From positions 310,001 to 374,000 of the forward strand of contig NZ_JAODNM010000124.1 in NCBI RefSeq assembly GCF_025464955.1: a stretch of DNA of 64,000 nt, given 5' to 3'. The notes under the pieces were generated by a model. That model ran no database searches. It saw only the letters and a program-made list of their open reading frames with translations, and was not told the DNA's origin. The stretch comes from Amycolatopsis sp. GTDB lineage: Bacteria > Actinomycetota > Actinomycetes > Mycobacteriales > Pseudonocardiaceae. The stretch's first letter is position 1; the number at the start of each line of letters is the position of its first letter. Positions 48,121-56,908 of this stretch are shown piece after piece. The position numbers and the translations under genes are program-made.

Positions 48121-48645
48121 GTGACGGAACCTCGGGTGCGACCGGACCCGGCTTTCGCGCTGCTCGGGTTGTACGAGTCCGCGTTGCCGGAGGTCTACGG
48201 GTACCTGCTGTCCCGGTGCGGAAACCACACGCTCGCGGAGGAGTTGACGTCCGAGACGTTCCTCGGCGCGGTCAGCTCGTGCCGGAAGTCGGCGGTGGCG
48301 CCGGTGAGTACGGCTTGGCTGATCGGCGTCGCGCGGCACAAGCTCGCCGACCATTGGCGACGCCGTGAGCGTGAAGAGCGCGGATTACGGCTCGTCCACG
48401 AGTCCGAGCCGGAAACCGTCGACCCGTGGGACGGCGAGCTCGACGCGATGACCGCCCGTGACGTGCTCGCGGCGCTCGGCGCGTCCCATCAGGCGGCGTT
48501 GACCTTGCGGTACGTCGACGGACTCGGCGTGTCCGACGTCGCCATGCACCTCGACCGGACACTGCACGCGACCGAGGCGCTGCTGGTGCGTGCCCGTATC
48601 GCGTTCCGCAAGGCCTACCAGGAGAGGGAGGGCAGTGATGACTGA
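48121..48645 (+). CDS. ECF RNA polymerase sigma factor
   Basis: This 174-residue sigma factor has region 2 (ALLGLYESALPEVYGYLLSR, HTLAEELTSETFLGAVSSCR, VSTAWLIGVARHKLADHWRR) and region 4 (ALGASHQAALTLRYVDGLGV, SDVAMHLDRTLHATEALLVR). GTG 48121 is the likely start; the open frame before it belongs to the hydratase fragment. The stop overlaps the start of the double-VOC gene (ATG 48638), so the two are translationally coupled. Confidence 0.88.
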   Translation: MTEPRVRPDPAFALLGLYESALPEVYGYLLSRCGNHTLAEELTSETFLGAVSSCRKSAVAPVSTAWLIGVARHKLADHWRRREREERGLRLVHESEPETVDPWDGELDAMTARDVLAALGASHQAALTLRYVDGLGVSDVAMHLDRTLHATEALLVRARIAFRKAYQEREGSDD

Positions 48646-49510
48646 TCCGTTCGACGCCCTCCGGACGCCGGCACCCGCCGTCGACCCCGATCCGCGTTTC
48701 GCCGCCGAGTTGCGCGACAACCTGCGCCGCGCGGTCCTGAACGGAGCAGAAATGACCACCACCGAAACCCCTGTCCAAGCCGAACTGCGCTCCCTGACCC
48801 CGTACCTCGCGGTGTCCGACGCCCGCGCCGCGCTGGACTTCTACGTCGAGGTGTTCGGCGCGGTCCGCCGGGCCGACCCGATCGTGATGGAGGACGGCCG
48901 GATCGGCCACGCCGAGCTCGGCATCGGCGACACCGTGCTGATGCTCGCCGAGGAGTACCCGGAGATCGGCCACGTCGCGTCCGCCGGCGGCGCGTCGATC
49001 CGGGTCGAAGTGTCCGATGTAGACGGTTCGATGGAACGCGCGCTGGCTAGGGGTGCGGAGCTGCTGCGCGCGGTGACGGCGTCGCCGTACGGCCGCGGTG
49101 GCTCGTTCCGCGACCCGTTCGGCCAGCGGTGGATGATCGCGCAGTCGCCCGCCCGGACGGCGGAAGAGCCACTGGTCAGGCACGGGCACGCCGGGTACCT
49201 CACGCTCCAGGTGCCGGTGGCCGACGCGGCGAAAGCGTTCTACGAGTCGGTGCTCGGCTGGCAGTTCTCGCCGGGACGGACCCCGGGCGGCTGGAACGTG
49301 GAAGGCAACGGGCTGCGCACCGGACTGTGGGGCGGGCCGGGACGCCACGTCGGCTGGAAGGTGATGTACGCCGTCGACGACCTCGCCTCGGCGCTCGACC
49401 GCGTCCGCGCGCAGGGTGGGCAAGCCGGCGAGCCGGAGTCCCAGCCCTATGGCCTCATGGCCGACTGCGTCGACAACCAGGGCATCGAATTCGGGCTTTG
49501 GCAACAGTGA
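48638..49510 (+). CDS. Double-VOC (glyoxalase-like) protein coupled to ECF sigma factor
   Basis: This 290-residue protein has an N-terminal segment (MTDPFDALRTPAPAVDPDPR, then FAAELRDNLRRAVLNGAE). It resembles the N-terminus of membrane regulators encoded behind sigma factors. Two VOC domains follow: about 47-165 (LTPYLAVSDARAALDFYVEV, FGQRWMIAQ) and about 180-290 (GYLTLQVPVADAAKAFYESV, NQGIEFGLWQQ). It overlaps the end of the sigma gene and has GGAGAGGGAGG just before its ATG. VOC proteins bind small molecules or metals, so a ligand-dependent sigma regulator is plausible, though unproven. Confidence 0.82.
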   Translation: MTDPFDALRTPAPAVDPDPRFAAELRDNLRRAVLNGAEMTTTETPVQAELRSLTPYLAVSDARAALDFYVEVFGAVRRADPIVMEDGRIGHAELGIGDTVLMLAEEYPEIGHVASAGGASIRVEVSDVDGSMERALARGAELLRAVTASPYGRGGSFRDPFGQRWMIAQSPARTAEEPLVRHGHAGYLTLQVPVADAAKAFYESVLGWQFSPGRTPGGWNVEGNGLRTGLWGGPGRHVGWKVMYAVDDLASALDRVRAQGGQAGEPESQPYGLMADCVDNQGIEFGLWQQ

Positions 49511-49562
49511 CATACCTCGCGAGAACGCAGCGGAACGCGGCTCGGGCTGGCACAGTGAAGCG

Positions 49563-49958
49563 GTGTTCTGGAAGCCGCGCAACGACGCCGACCTGACTGC
49601 GGGCTGGCGACTCTGGCTTGAGCTCAGCACGCAGCCCTGGCCGGACGCGAACTGGGACGACACCCCCGCGAGCGCGGTGTGGCGGCTGAGGGAACTACTC
49701 ACGGTCTGCGACGAGATCGAGGCCGAATACGTCGAGGAGTCGCCCGAGAAGTCCGGCGAGATCGTGCGGCTCCTGCGCTCGCTTTGCTTCGCTGCCAGCG
49801 CGCCCGTGGGGCTGTGGTGGGACGACATGCAACCGCTCGACGCCGAACGCGCCGCGCTGCTGCACGCGGACCTCGCCGGCTTCGCCGACCACGCCGACGG
49901 CGTCTGCACGATCCTCGCCGTCGGCGGCGGCTGGAGCGCCCTCTCGGCTGTGCTGTGA
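49563..49958 (+). CDS. Small acidic protein of unknown function
   Basis: This 131-residue soluble acidic protein begins MFWKPRNDADLTAGWRLWLE and includes LSTQPWPDANWDDTPASAVW, RLRELLTVCDEIEAEYVEES and PVGLWWDDMQPLDAERAALL. The many tryptophans and the helical pattern are notable. No family is assigned. GTG 49563 is the start that gives the conserved-looking protein. The end is 2 bases from the convergent gamma-glutamyltransferase. Confidence 0.65.
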   Translation: MFWKPRNDADLTAGWRLWLELSTQPWPDANWDDTPASAVWRLRELLTVCDEIEAEYVEESPEKSGEIVRLLRSLCFAASAPVGLWWDDMQPLDAERAALLHADLAGFADHADGVCTILAVGGGWSALSAVL

Positions 49959-49960
49959 CG

Positions 49961-51742
49961 TTAGCGCCCGGCGGCGTAACCCTGCATGCCGCGGGCGTTG
50001 GCGGCGGCGCGGAGGATGCCGGTGGCCGGGTCGCGGGAGACGGCGGAGAGGCGGCCGAGCGCCCAAGGGCCGGAGTCGACGACCTGGTGACCGCGTTCGG
50101 CCAGCTCGGCAAGGGTCGCCTCCCCGAGGCGTGACTCGACGACCAGCTCGCGCGGTGTCCACGAGCGCGGGTAGAACGAGCTCGGGAACGACGTCGTGTG
50201 CCACGCGGGCGCGTCGATGGACTCCTGCAGGTTCAGGCCGCCGACGGTGTGGGCGAGCCAGAAGCACAGCTGCCACTGGTCCTGCTGGTCGCCGCCGGGA
50301 GTGCCGAACGCGAGGGTCGGCTCGCCGTGGTGCAGCGCCATGGACGGCGACAGCGTGATCCGCGGCCGCTTCCCCGGCGCGAGCGAGTTCGGCAGGCCCT
50401 GCTCCAGCCAGAACATCTGCCCCCGCGAGTCCAGGCAAAAGCCCAGGTCGGGGATGGTCGGACTGGACTGCAACCAGCCACCGGACGGCGTCGCGGAGAT
50501 GATGTTGCCCGCCGCGTCGACGACGTCGAGGTGCACGGTGTCGCCCTGGGTCTGCCCCTGCGGACCGATCGTCGGCTCCCCGGTCGCGCCGGATCCCGCC
50601 TGAAGCCCACGTAGTCGGTCGAGGATCGCGGGCAGCCGCGGCGCACGTCCGCCAGGCGAGCCCGGACGCAGTTCGCCACTCGCCTCATCGGAGATCAGTG
50701 CCCGGCGGAGCGACGTGTATTCCGGGGAAAGTAGCAGGTCAAGCGGGACGTCGGCGTCGCCGTACCAGGCTTCGCGGTCGGCGAACGCGAGCTTCGCGCA
50801 CTCCGTCGCAAGGTGGACCGTACGCGCGGTCGGCACACCATCCACATAGGACAGTTCGTCGCGGAAGCCGTTGAGCAGCAGCAACTGCTGGGTCAGCGCG
50901 GGTCCCTGCGTCCAGCCACCGAGCTTGACGATGCTCCAGTCGCCGAGGTCGGTGATCAGGGCGTCCTCGTACGTCGCTTCCCAGTTCGCAAGATCGTCGC
51001 CGGTGAGCAGGCCGGGGTGGTCGTGTCCGGAATCGTCGCGGAAAGCCTGCCGCGAGAACCGGTCGACGCTTTCCGCGATGAACCCGTGCGACCAAGCCCG
51101 TCGAGCGGCGTCGATCTGCGCTTCACGGCCTTCGACGGCCTCAGCCTCGGCAAGCAGCCGTTCCCAGGTGCCCGCCAGCACGGGGTTGCGGTGCAGCGCG
51201 CCCGCGACCGGCGGTTTCCCACCCGGCAGCCACAGCTCAGCCGACGTCGGCCAGTGATCCTTGAACAGGTCAGCCACCACCGAGATCGTCTGCGACACCC
51301 GGTCGATCAGCGGAATCCCTTGCCGCGCATACGAAATCGCGTACCCGAGGACTTCCCGCAGGCTCTTCGTCCCGTAGTCGCGCAGCAGGAGCAGCCAGCC
51401 GTCCCACGCGCCGGGCACGGTCCCGGGGAGCAGACCGCTGCCCGGGATCAGCTCGAGGCCGAGGTCCGCGAAGTGCTCCGGCGTCGCCGCGGCGGGCGCG
51501 ACACCCTGCCCAGCGAGGACGCGCGGAGTGCGGTCGGTCGCCGTCGCGAAGATCGCCGGGACCTGCCCGCCGGGGCCGTTCAGGTGCGGCTCGGCGACCT
51601 GGAGCACAAAACCGGCCGCGACAGCCGCGTCGAACGCGTTGCCACCGCTCTCCAGGACAGCCATGCCCGTGGCCGACGCGAGCCAGTGCGTCGACGCCAC
51701 CATGCCGTGGGTACCGGACAACTCCGGCCGCGTAGTGAACAC
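49961..51742 (-). CDS. Gamma-glutamyltransferase family protein
   Basis: This 593-residue Ntn-hydrolase is made as a precursor that cleaves itself before the nucleophilic threonine. That site is visible as GQTQGDTVHLDVVDAAGN (Thr at the start of the small subunit, about residue 400). The large-subunit segments GGNAFDAAVAAGFVLQVAEP, and small-subunit LGFCLDSRGQMFWLEQGLPN and MALHHGEPTLAFGTPGGDQQ, are also typical. Unlike secreted GGTs, it has no signal peptide, so it may be cytoplasmic. Its substrate could be glutathione-like thiols or another gamma-glutamyl compound. GTG 51742 is the start. Confidence 0.9.
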   Translation of the reverse strand: MFTTRPELSGTHGMVASTHWLASATGMAVLESGGNAFDAAVAAGFVLQVAEPHLNGPGGQVPAIFATATDRTPRVLAGQGVAPAAATPEHFADLGLELIPGSGLLPGTVPGAWDGWLLLLRDYGTKSLREVLGYAISYARQGIPLIDRVSQTISVVADLFKDHWPTSAELWLPGGKPPVAGALHRNPVLAGTWERLLAEAEAVEGREAQIDAARRAWSHGFIAESVDRFSRQAFRDDSGHDHPGLLTGDDLANWEATYEDALITDLGDWSIVKLGGWTQGPALTQQLLLLNGFRDELSYVDGVPTARTVHLATECAKLAFADREAWYGDADVPLDLLLSPEYTSLRRALISDEASGELRPGSPGGRAPRLPAILDRLRGLQAGSGATGEPTIGPQGQTQGDTVHLDVVDAAGNIISATPSGGWLQSSPTIPDLGFCLDSRGQMFWLEQGLPNSLAPGKRPRITLSPSMALHHGEPTLAFGTPGGDQQDQWQLCFWLAHTVGGLNLQESIDAPAWHTTSFPSSFYPRSWTPRELVVESRLGEATLAELAERGHQVVDSGPWALGRLSAVSRDPATGILRAAANARGMQGYAAGR

Positions 51743-51814
51743 GCGGCAATCCTACGCGTTGCTAACGACTTCCCACTTTTGCACTTTTGTGGGGTGTCTT
51801 ACTTTCTCCGAGAC

Positions 51815-51836
51815 CGCAACTCGCCGTCGAGTTGCG
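51815..51836. repeat. Inverted repeat CGCAACTC-N6-GAGTTGCG
   Basis: Perfect 8-base arms around GCCGTC lie between the end of the UDP-glucose dehydrogenase gene and the gamma-glutamyltransferase start, both on the minus strand. The arms resemble those of the repeat at 60780-60811 (CGCAAACTC/GAGTTTGCG). It could be an operator or a weak terminator. Confidence 0.45.
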
Positions 51837-51872
51837 AAACGGACATCCGGCCCGATACCCAAGGGCACTGGG

Positions 51873-53186
51873 TCAGGAGAGAGCGCCTTGGCGCAAGGGT
51901 GCCCGCTTGAGCGGACGCCCGATGCCCTGCCAGGACAGCCCGGCGTCGAGGACGGCGCGGGGATCGAGCAGGTTCCGGGTGTCGACCACGGTGTCGCCGT
52001 GCATCAGCTCGGCCATGTACGACCAGTCCAGCCGCTTGAACTCGTTCCACTCGGTGAGCACCACGACGGCGTCCGCGGCCTTCGCGATCTGGTACGGGTC
52101 GTCGACCACGGTCATGCCCGCGATCTCGCCGCCGACCGCCGGGTCGTACGCCGTCAGCTCGGCGCCGAGCGCGCAGAGCACGGATGACACCGCGAGCGCG
52201 GGCGAGTCCCGCAGGTCGTTCGTTCCGGCCTTGAACGCCAGCCCGAGCACCCCGATCCGCGCGCCGGCCAGCGTCCCGCCGACGGCACGGGCGATCTTCG
52301 CGACGATCCGGTCCCGCTGGGCGAGGTTCTCGTCGATCGCCGAGCTGAGCATCTGGAAGTCGTAGTCGACCGATTCGGCGATCTTCAGCAGCGCGCTGGT
52401 GTCCTTCGGCAGGCACGACCCACCCCAGCCCGGCCCGGGCTTGAGGAACGACCGACCGATCCGCCGGTCGTAGCCCATCCCCGCGGTGACCAGCGAAATG
52501 TCCGCGCCGAGCCGCTCGCACAGCTCGGCGATCGCGTTGACGTACGAGAGCTTCATCGCGAGGAAACAGTTCGCCGCGTACTTCACCAACTCGGCGCTGG
52601 CCGCGTCGGCGACGACCGTCGGCGCGGAGAGATCCGCGTACAGGTCGCCGACCCAGCGCGCGGCCTCGAGGTCGTCGGAACCGACGACGATCCGGTCCGG
52701 GCCCAGGAAGTCGGCGACGGCGGTGCCCTCGCGCAGGAACTCCGGGTTCGACACCACCGGGACGTCGACGCGGCCGAGCATCGCGCGGATCCGCCGCGAC
52801 GTACCCACCGGAACGGTCGACTTCGTGATCACCGCGCAGCCGGCGGGCAGCACGTCGCCGACCTCGGCGACGACCGCCTCGACCGCGCGCAGATCGGCCG
52901 AGCCACCCGCGCCCATCGGCGTCGGCACACACAGGAAGACGCCCTCCGCCTCACGCACGGCTTCGCGCGCGCCGACGACGAAAGTCAGCCTTCCGCTGGT
53001 CAGTCCTCGGTCCACCAGTTCGGACAGGCCTGGCTCGAGAATGTCCACCCGACCAGCGGAAAGCCGGGCTACCTTCCCCGCGTCGACATCGACGCAGGTG
53101 ACCCGATGTCCGAGGCTCGCCAAGCAGGCCCCCGTGGTCAATCCGACGTATCCGGTCCCCACCACCACGATCCGTGCTGCGGTCAT
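51873..53186 (-). CDS. UDP-glucose 6-dehydrogenase
   Basis: This 437-residue NAD-dependent dehydrogenase oxidises UDP-glucose to UDP-glucuronate. It begins with the Rossmann motif IVVVGTGYVGLTTGACLASL, then FLCVPTPMGAGGSADL, AVITKSTVPVGTSRRIR, and VVSNPEFLREGTAVADFL. The catalytic cysteine is in GPGWGGSCLPKDTSALL. GVLGLAFKAGTNDLRDSPAL is the typical C-terminal signature. ATG 53186 gives the family N-terminus; the longer frame upstream is not supported. Members may also take GDP-mannose. The product could feed glucuronate into surface glycans such as those made by the 35-42 kb locus, though the genes are not adjacent. Confidence 0.93.
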   Translation of the reverse strand: MTAARIVVVGTGYVGLTTGACLASLGHRVTCVDVDAGKVARLSAGRVDILEPGLSELVDRGLTSGRLTFVVGAREAVREAEGVFLCVPTPMGAGGSADLRAVEAVVAEVGDVLPAGCAVITKSTVPVGTSRRIRAMLGRVDVPVVSNPEFLREGTAVADFLGPDRIVVGSDDLEAARWVGDLYADLSAPTVVADAASAELVKYAANCFLAMKLSYVNAIAELCERLGADISLVTAGMGYDRRIGRSFLKPGPGWGGSCLPKDTSALLKIAESVDYDFQMLSSAIDENLAQRDRIVAKIARAVGGTLAGARIGVLGLAFKAGTNDLRDSPALAVSSVLCALGAELTAYDPAVGGEIAGMTVVDDPYQIAKAADAVVVLTEWNEFKRLDWSYMAELMHGDTVVDTRNLLDPRAVLDAGLSWQGIGRPLKRAPLRQGALS

Positions 53187-53335
53187 GATCTGAAGGTGAC
53201 AGGCCGAGTTGACCGTCGCGCGAACAGCAGCGGTCAGGCCCGCGTACTCCTCGCGACAGGTGAGGAGGCTCATCCCCGGTGCTATGCGAACGACCGTTAA
53301 CCTGAGCCTACTAAATGAGGAAGGAACCGGAGAAC

Positions 53336-54094
<759 letters not shown>

Positions 54095-54119
54095 CTCGTT
54101 TGCGACTGGTCACGCCGGC

Positions 54120-54638
54120 TTACAGCTCGACGTCGGCGCGCACGATGCCGTAGAGGACGCCGTCACGCCATTGTCCGGCGCGGAAACTGACTCCGCGCCG
54201 GACACCTTCCCTGGTGAACCCGGCCTTTTCCAGCGCGCGCTGCTCGGCGAGGTTCCCGATGTCGGTTTCCGCCTCGATGCGGTTCAGTTGGGTGTGCGAG
54301 AACAGGTAGCGCACGAGCAGGCGCTGGCCTTCCGTGCCGTAACCCTGTCCGCGCGCTTCCGGGGCCACGATCACGCCGAGGTTCCAGCAATGCGTGCTCG
54401 GTCCGGTCGGCATTTTGAACCAGGACAGGAACCCGAGCTGCTCTTCACCGAGCACGATCATGAGCATGCCGCGCTCCGAGCCGGCCATCCCGTCCTCGTG
54501 CAGGCGGCGGGCCAGGCGGTACGGGTCGTGCCAGCCGTCCCACTGGAACTCCCCCACCCCGTCCGGTGTGTTGGTCAGCCGTTCGAGGAACGACAGGTCG
54601 GTCTCGTCGACCGGGCGGAGGGTGACTTGGTCTTCCAT
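54120..54638 (-). CDS. GNAT family N-acetyltransferase
   Basis: This 172-residue protein has the GNAT fold: VTLRPVDETDLSFLERL, MLMIVLGEEQLGFLSWF, and the acetyl-CoA loop VAPEARGQGYGTEGQRLLVR. LNRIEAETDIGNLAEQRALE and KAGFTREGVRRGVSFR close it, as in the RimJ/RimL-like group. The substrate is unknown. It ends in a convergent arrangement with the SDR gene, and its start lies 10 bases after the TM0106-type nuclease stop on the same strand, so they may be co-transcribed. Confidence 0.9.
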   Translation of the reverse strand: MEDQVTLRPVDETDLSFLERLTNTPDGVGEFQWDGWHDPYRLARRLHEDGMAGSERGMLMIVLGEEQLGFLSWFKMPTGPSTHCWNLGVIVAPEARGQGYGTEGQRLLVRYLFSHTQLNRIEAETDIGNLAEQRALEKAGFTREGVRRGVSFRAGQWRDGVLYGIVRADVEL

Positions 54639-54648
54639 GGGGCGAACT

Positions 54649-56292
54649 CTAGAGGTCGCCCATAAAAGGGACTTCCGTGCCGGCGCGGTCGGTCATCCAG
54701 CCGCGCAGCGCCTGGGTGGCGAGGACGTCGTCCTCGTTGTACTGCAGGAGCCGCTCGCGCTGGGTCAGGTCCGGCACGTCGCCGTCCATGCCGACGGCGT
54801 CGCGGTACCAGCCCATCGACGCCTCCCCGCCCGCTTCCGGGTCACGCCAGCCGAAGCCGGCCGCGGGTGCGATCACCTTCAGGCCCTTGCCTTGCGAGCA
54901 CAGGAACTGCTCCGACACGCTGAGGAAGAGGTCCACCCACTCGTCGGAGTCTACAAAGGACTTCACTTCGGCGCGGGACGGGATTCCTTCGTGGTCGCCG
55001 AAGCGTTCCACTGAGCCGAAAAGCCAGCGGTTCTCGGCGAGCGCGTTGTAGCAGTAGGCACGAAAGGTCAGGCCCGCGGCGAGCGTCCGCTCACGCACGT
55101 CGGTGAACCACGCCCAGAACTCGGCGAACGAACGCGCCTCGTCGTTCGTCGGCAACGGATCCCACGTGACGAACGCGCGATAACCCTGCTCCAGCCCGAT
55201 ATCCGCGCCGGACAGCAGGCAACCCCACATGTACGCTCCCGACTCGCCGAAGCTCTCCATGTCGACGTCGACCTCGACGTCACCCCGAGACACGACGACG
55301 TCGGTGACCCGGCGGACCAGTGTCAGGTCGGCGAGCCAGGCGCGCGCCAGCATGACGGCGTCGGTGAACGAACCCGCTGTCCACGACATGGGCGGCTCGT
55401 CGGCCGGGTTGAGTGCCGCCAGCGCGTCCACAGTGGACACGCCGATCTTGCGGAGCCCGTCGGCGTCCTCACCGCGGACGACCAGGCTGACGTCACGAGT
55501 GCTCGTCAGCTCGGCTTCACAGGTCGGCCACCACGGGCAGCGGCGGCATTCCAGGATCCGCGACGGCTCCGCCAGCGCGGGCTGACCCGTCGCGGCCGCA
55601 CTGGCGACGGCCACCCGATCGGCGAACCGGTTGTTGTACTCGGTCACCGCGCTCCGGCCGCCGGGCCAGGTCTTCGCGTTGAGGTCGTGCCACACCACGA
55701 CGTCCGCGTCGAGGCCGATCACCCCGCCGAGCGCGCGGCCCTTCTCGGCGTAACCGCCGACCTCGAGAAGCTTCCGCAGGTGGACGAGCCGGAGCTGGTC
55801 ACGCGGCTGCGCGCGCACCTTGCGCGCCGGATCGGGCGACTGGTGCGCCGGGTCGAGGTCGGTCATCGCCGTGGTCGGCGCGCCGGAACCGCGGTCGGTG
55901 ATCCGGTGCCGGACGACGAGCACCGGGAGATAGCCCTGATCGGTGCGCACCAACAGATCGACCCCGCCGCGCCGGTGCCCCGCGAGGTCGACCGGCAGCA
56001 ACGCGCCCCAGATGAACGGCACTCCGTCGGCCAGCGCGCGCTCGGTGGCGGCTGAGCGCTCGCCCGCAGGCAGGTCGCGGGAGATGGTGACCCAGCCGTC
56101 GCCTGCCTCCGACGCCTCCGCCAACTGCTCGGCGATGCCCAGGCGATGGGCCGTGGCGTCCGCGATCCGCTGCTCGAGCGCCGGGTCCGGCGGGGCGAGC
56201 GGGACCTCCCGTTTCCCCGGATCGTTCTCGAGGTGCACGCGGCGCCGGCAGCGGCTGACCGCTCCGGCATCGAGCAACACCTCGTATCCCAT
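54649..56292 (-). CDS. TM0106-type RecB-like nuclease with DEDD exonuclease-like C-terminus
   Basis: This 547-residue protein starts as a RecB/Cas4-like nuclease: GAVSRCRRRVHLEND, the GGVDLLVRTDQGYLPVLVVR motif with Asp, then cysteines ECRRCPWWPTCE that could hold an iron-sulfur cluster. The C-terminal half resembles an RNase H-like 3'-5' exonuclease, with VDVDMESFGESGAYMWG and the late motif LLQYNEDDVLATQALRGW. This layout is known for the TM0106 family. DNA repair or degradation is the likely role. ATG 56292 is the start of the conserved part; the upstream frame is not supported. Confidence 0.85.
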   Translation of the reverse strand: MGYEVLLDAGAVSRCRRRVHLENDPGKREVPLAPPDPALEQRIADATAHRLGIAEQLAEASEAGDGWVTISRDLPAGERSAATERALADGVPFIWGALLPVDLAGHRRGGVDLLVRTDQGYLPVLVVRHRITDRGSGAPTTAMTDLDPAHQSPDPARKVRAQPRDQLRLVHLRKLLEVGGYAEKGRALGGVIGLDADVVVWHDLNAKTWPGGRSAVTEYNNRFADRVAVASAAATGQPALAEPSRILECRRCPWWPTCEAELTSTRDVSLVVRGEDADGLRKIGVSTVDALAALNPADEPPMSWTAGSFTDAVMLARAWLADLTLVRRVTDVVVSRGDVEVDVDMESFGESGAYMWGCLLSGADIGLEQGYRAFVTWDPLPTNDEARSFAEFWAWFTDVRERTLAAGLTFRAYCYNALAENRWLFGSVERFGDHEGIPSRAEVKSFVDSDEWVDLFLSVSEQFLCSQGKGLKVIAPAAGFGWRDPEAGGEASMGWYRDAVGMDGDVPDLTQRERLLQYNEDDVLATQALRGWMTDRAGTEVPFMGDL

Positions 56293-56380
56293 ATCGATCA
56301 CTCTAGAAGCTGGAGTGCCAGTCGACATGCTCGCCGTCACCAAGGCCAGTAAGTTCGTCCTCGACAGTGAGAGGTGGGCC

Positions 56381-56845
56381 ATGGCGCGTAAGACCGAAAA
56401 GCACGAGGGTGAGCCCAGGTTCACCCCTAAGAAGGCGAAGAACGCCCTGAGCGTGGCCAAGGTGATCGCGCCCGTCGTGATCCCGGTGGTGGCGCCGTTC
56501 GCGGTGAAGGCCGCCGGTGCCGTCCGCGACGGGTACGACCGCTACCAGGCACGGAAACTCGGCGTGCCGGTCGAGCAGCTCGGCCGGTTCACCGGCCGCG
56601 GCGCCGCGTTGCACGCGAGGATCGCGGGACTCAGTGACGGACTGGACGACCTCAGGAAGTCCGCCAAGGCGACTCCGGCCGACACGCAGTTCGCCGACGA
56701 CAAGCTGGCGACCCTCGAGCAGCTCGCCGCGAGCGTGCGCGCCGCCGAGCGCATGCCCACCGCGCGCCGCAAGGCTGCGCACAAGGCCGTAGACGCGGAA
56801 CTTGAACTGGTGGAAACCGGCCTGCTGCACCGGCTCGGCGTGTAG
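56381..56845 (+). CDS. DUF6474-like small protein
   Basis: This 154-residue actinobacterial protein begins with a basic tail (MARKTEKHEGEPRFTPKKAK). A hydrophobic stretch follows (VAKVIAPVVIPVVAPFAVKA, probably one membrane-associated helix), then helical repeats (LGVPVEQLGRFTGRGAALHA, LATLEQLAASVRAAERMPTA, AHKAVDAELELVETGLLHRL). It fits the DUF6474 family as I remember it, but that name is only moderately certain. GAGAGG 6 bases before ATG 56381 fixes the start. A palindromic repeat follows the stop. Confidence 0.72.
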   Translation: MARKTEKHEGEPRFTPKKAKNALSVAKVIAPVVIPVVAPFAVKAAGAVRDGYDRYQARKLGVPVEQLGRFTGRGAALHARIAGLSDGLDDLRKSAKATPADTQFADDKLATLEQLAASVRAAERMPTARRKAAHKAVDAELELVETGLLHRLGV

Positions 56846-56906
56846 GACTCGTGAGCGTTCCGGCCGCCTAGAACCTGCCTAGAACCGGCCGGAACACTCA
56901 CGAGTC
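56846..56906. repeat. Dispersed palindromic repeat, copy C
   Basis: GACTCGTGAGCGTTCCGGCC (56846-56865) pairs with GGCCGGAACACTCACGAGTC (56887-56906), 20-base arms with one mismatch. The loop contains a tandem CCTAGAACCTGCCTAGAACC. The element sits between convergent genes and can act as a bidirectional terminator. It is the longest of the three copies. Confidence 0.8.
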
Positions 56907-56908
56907 TG

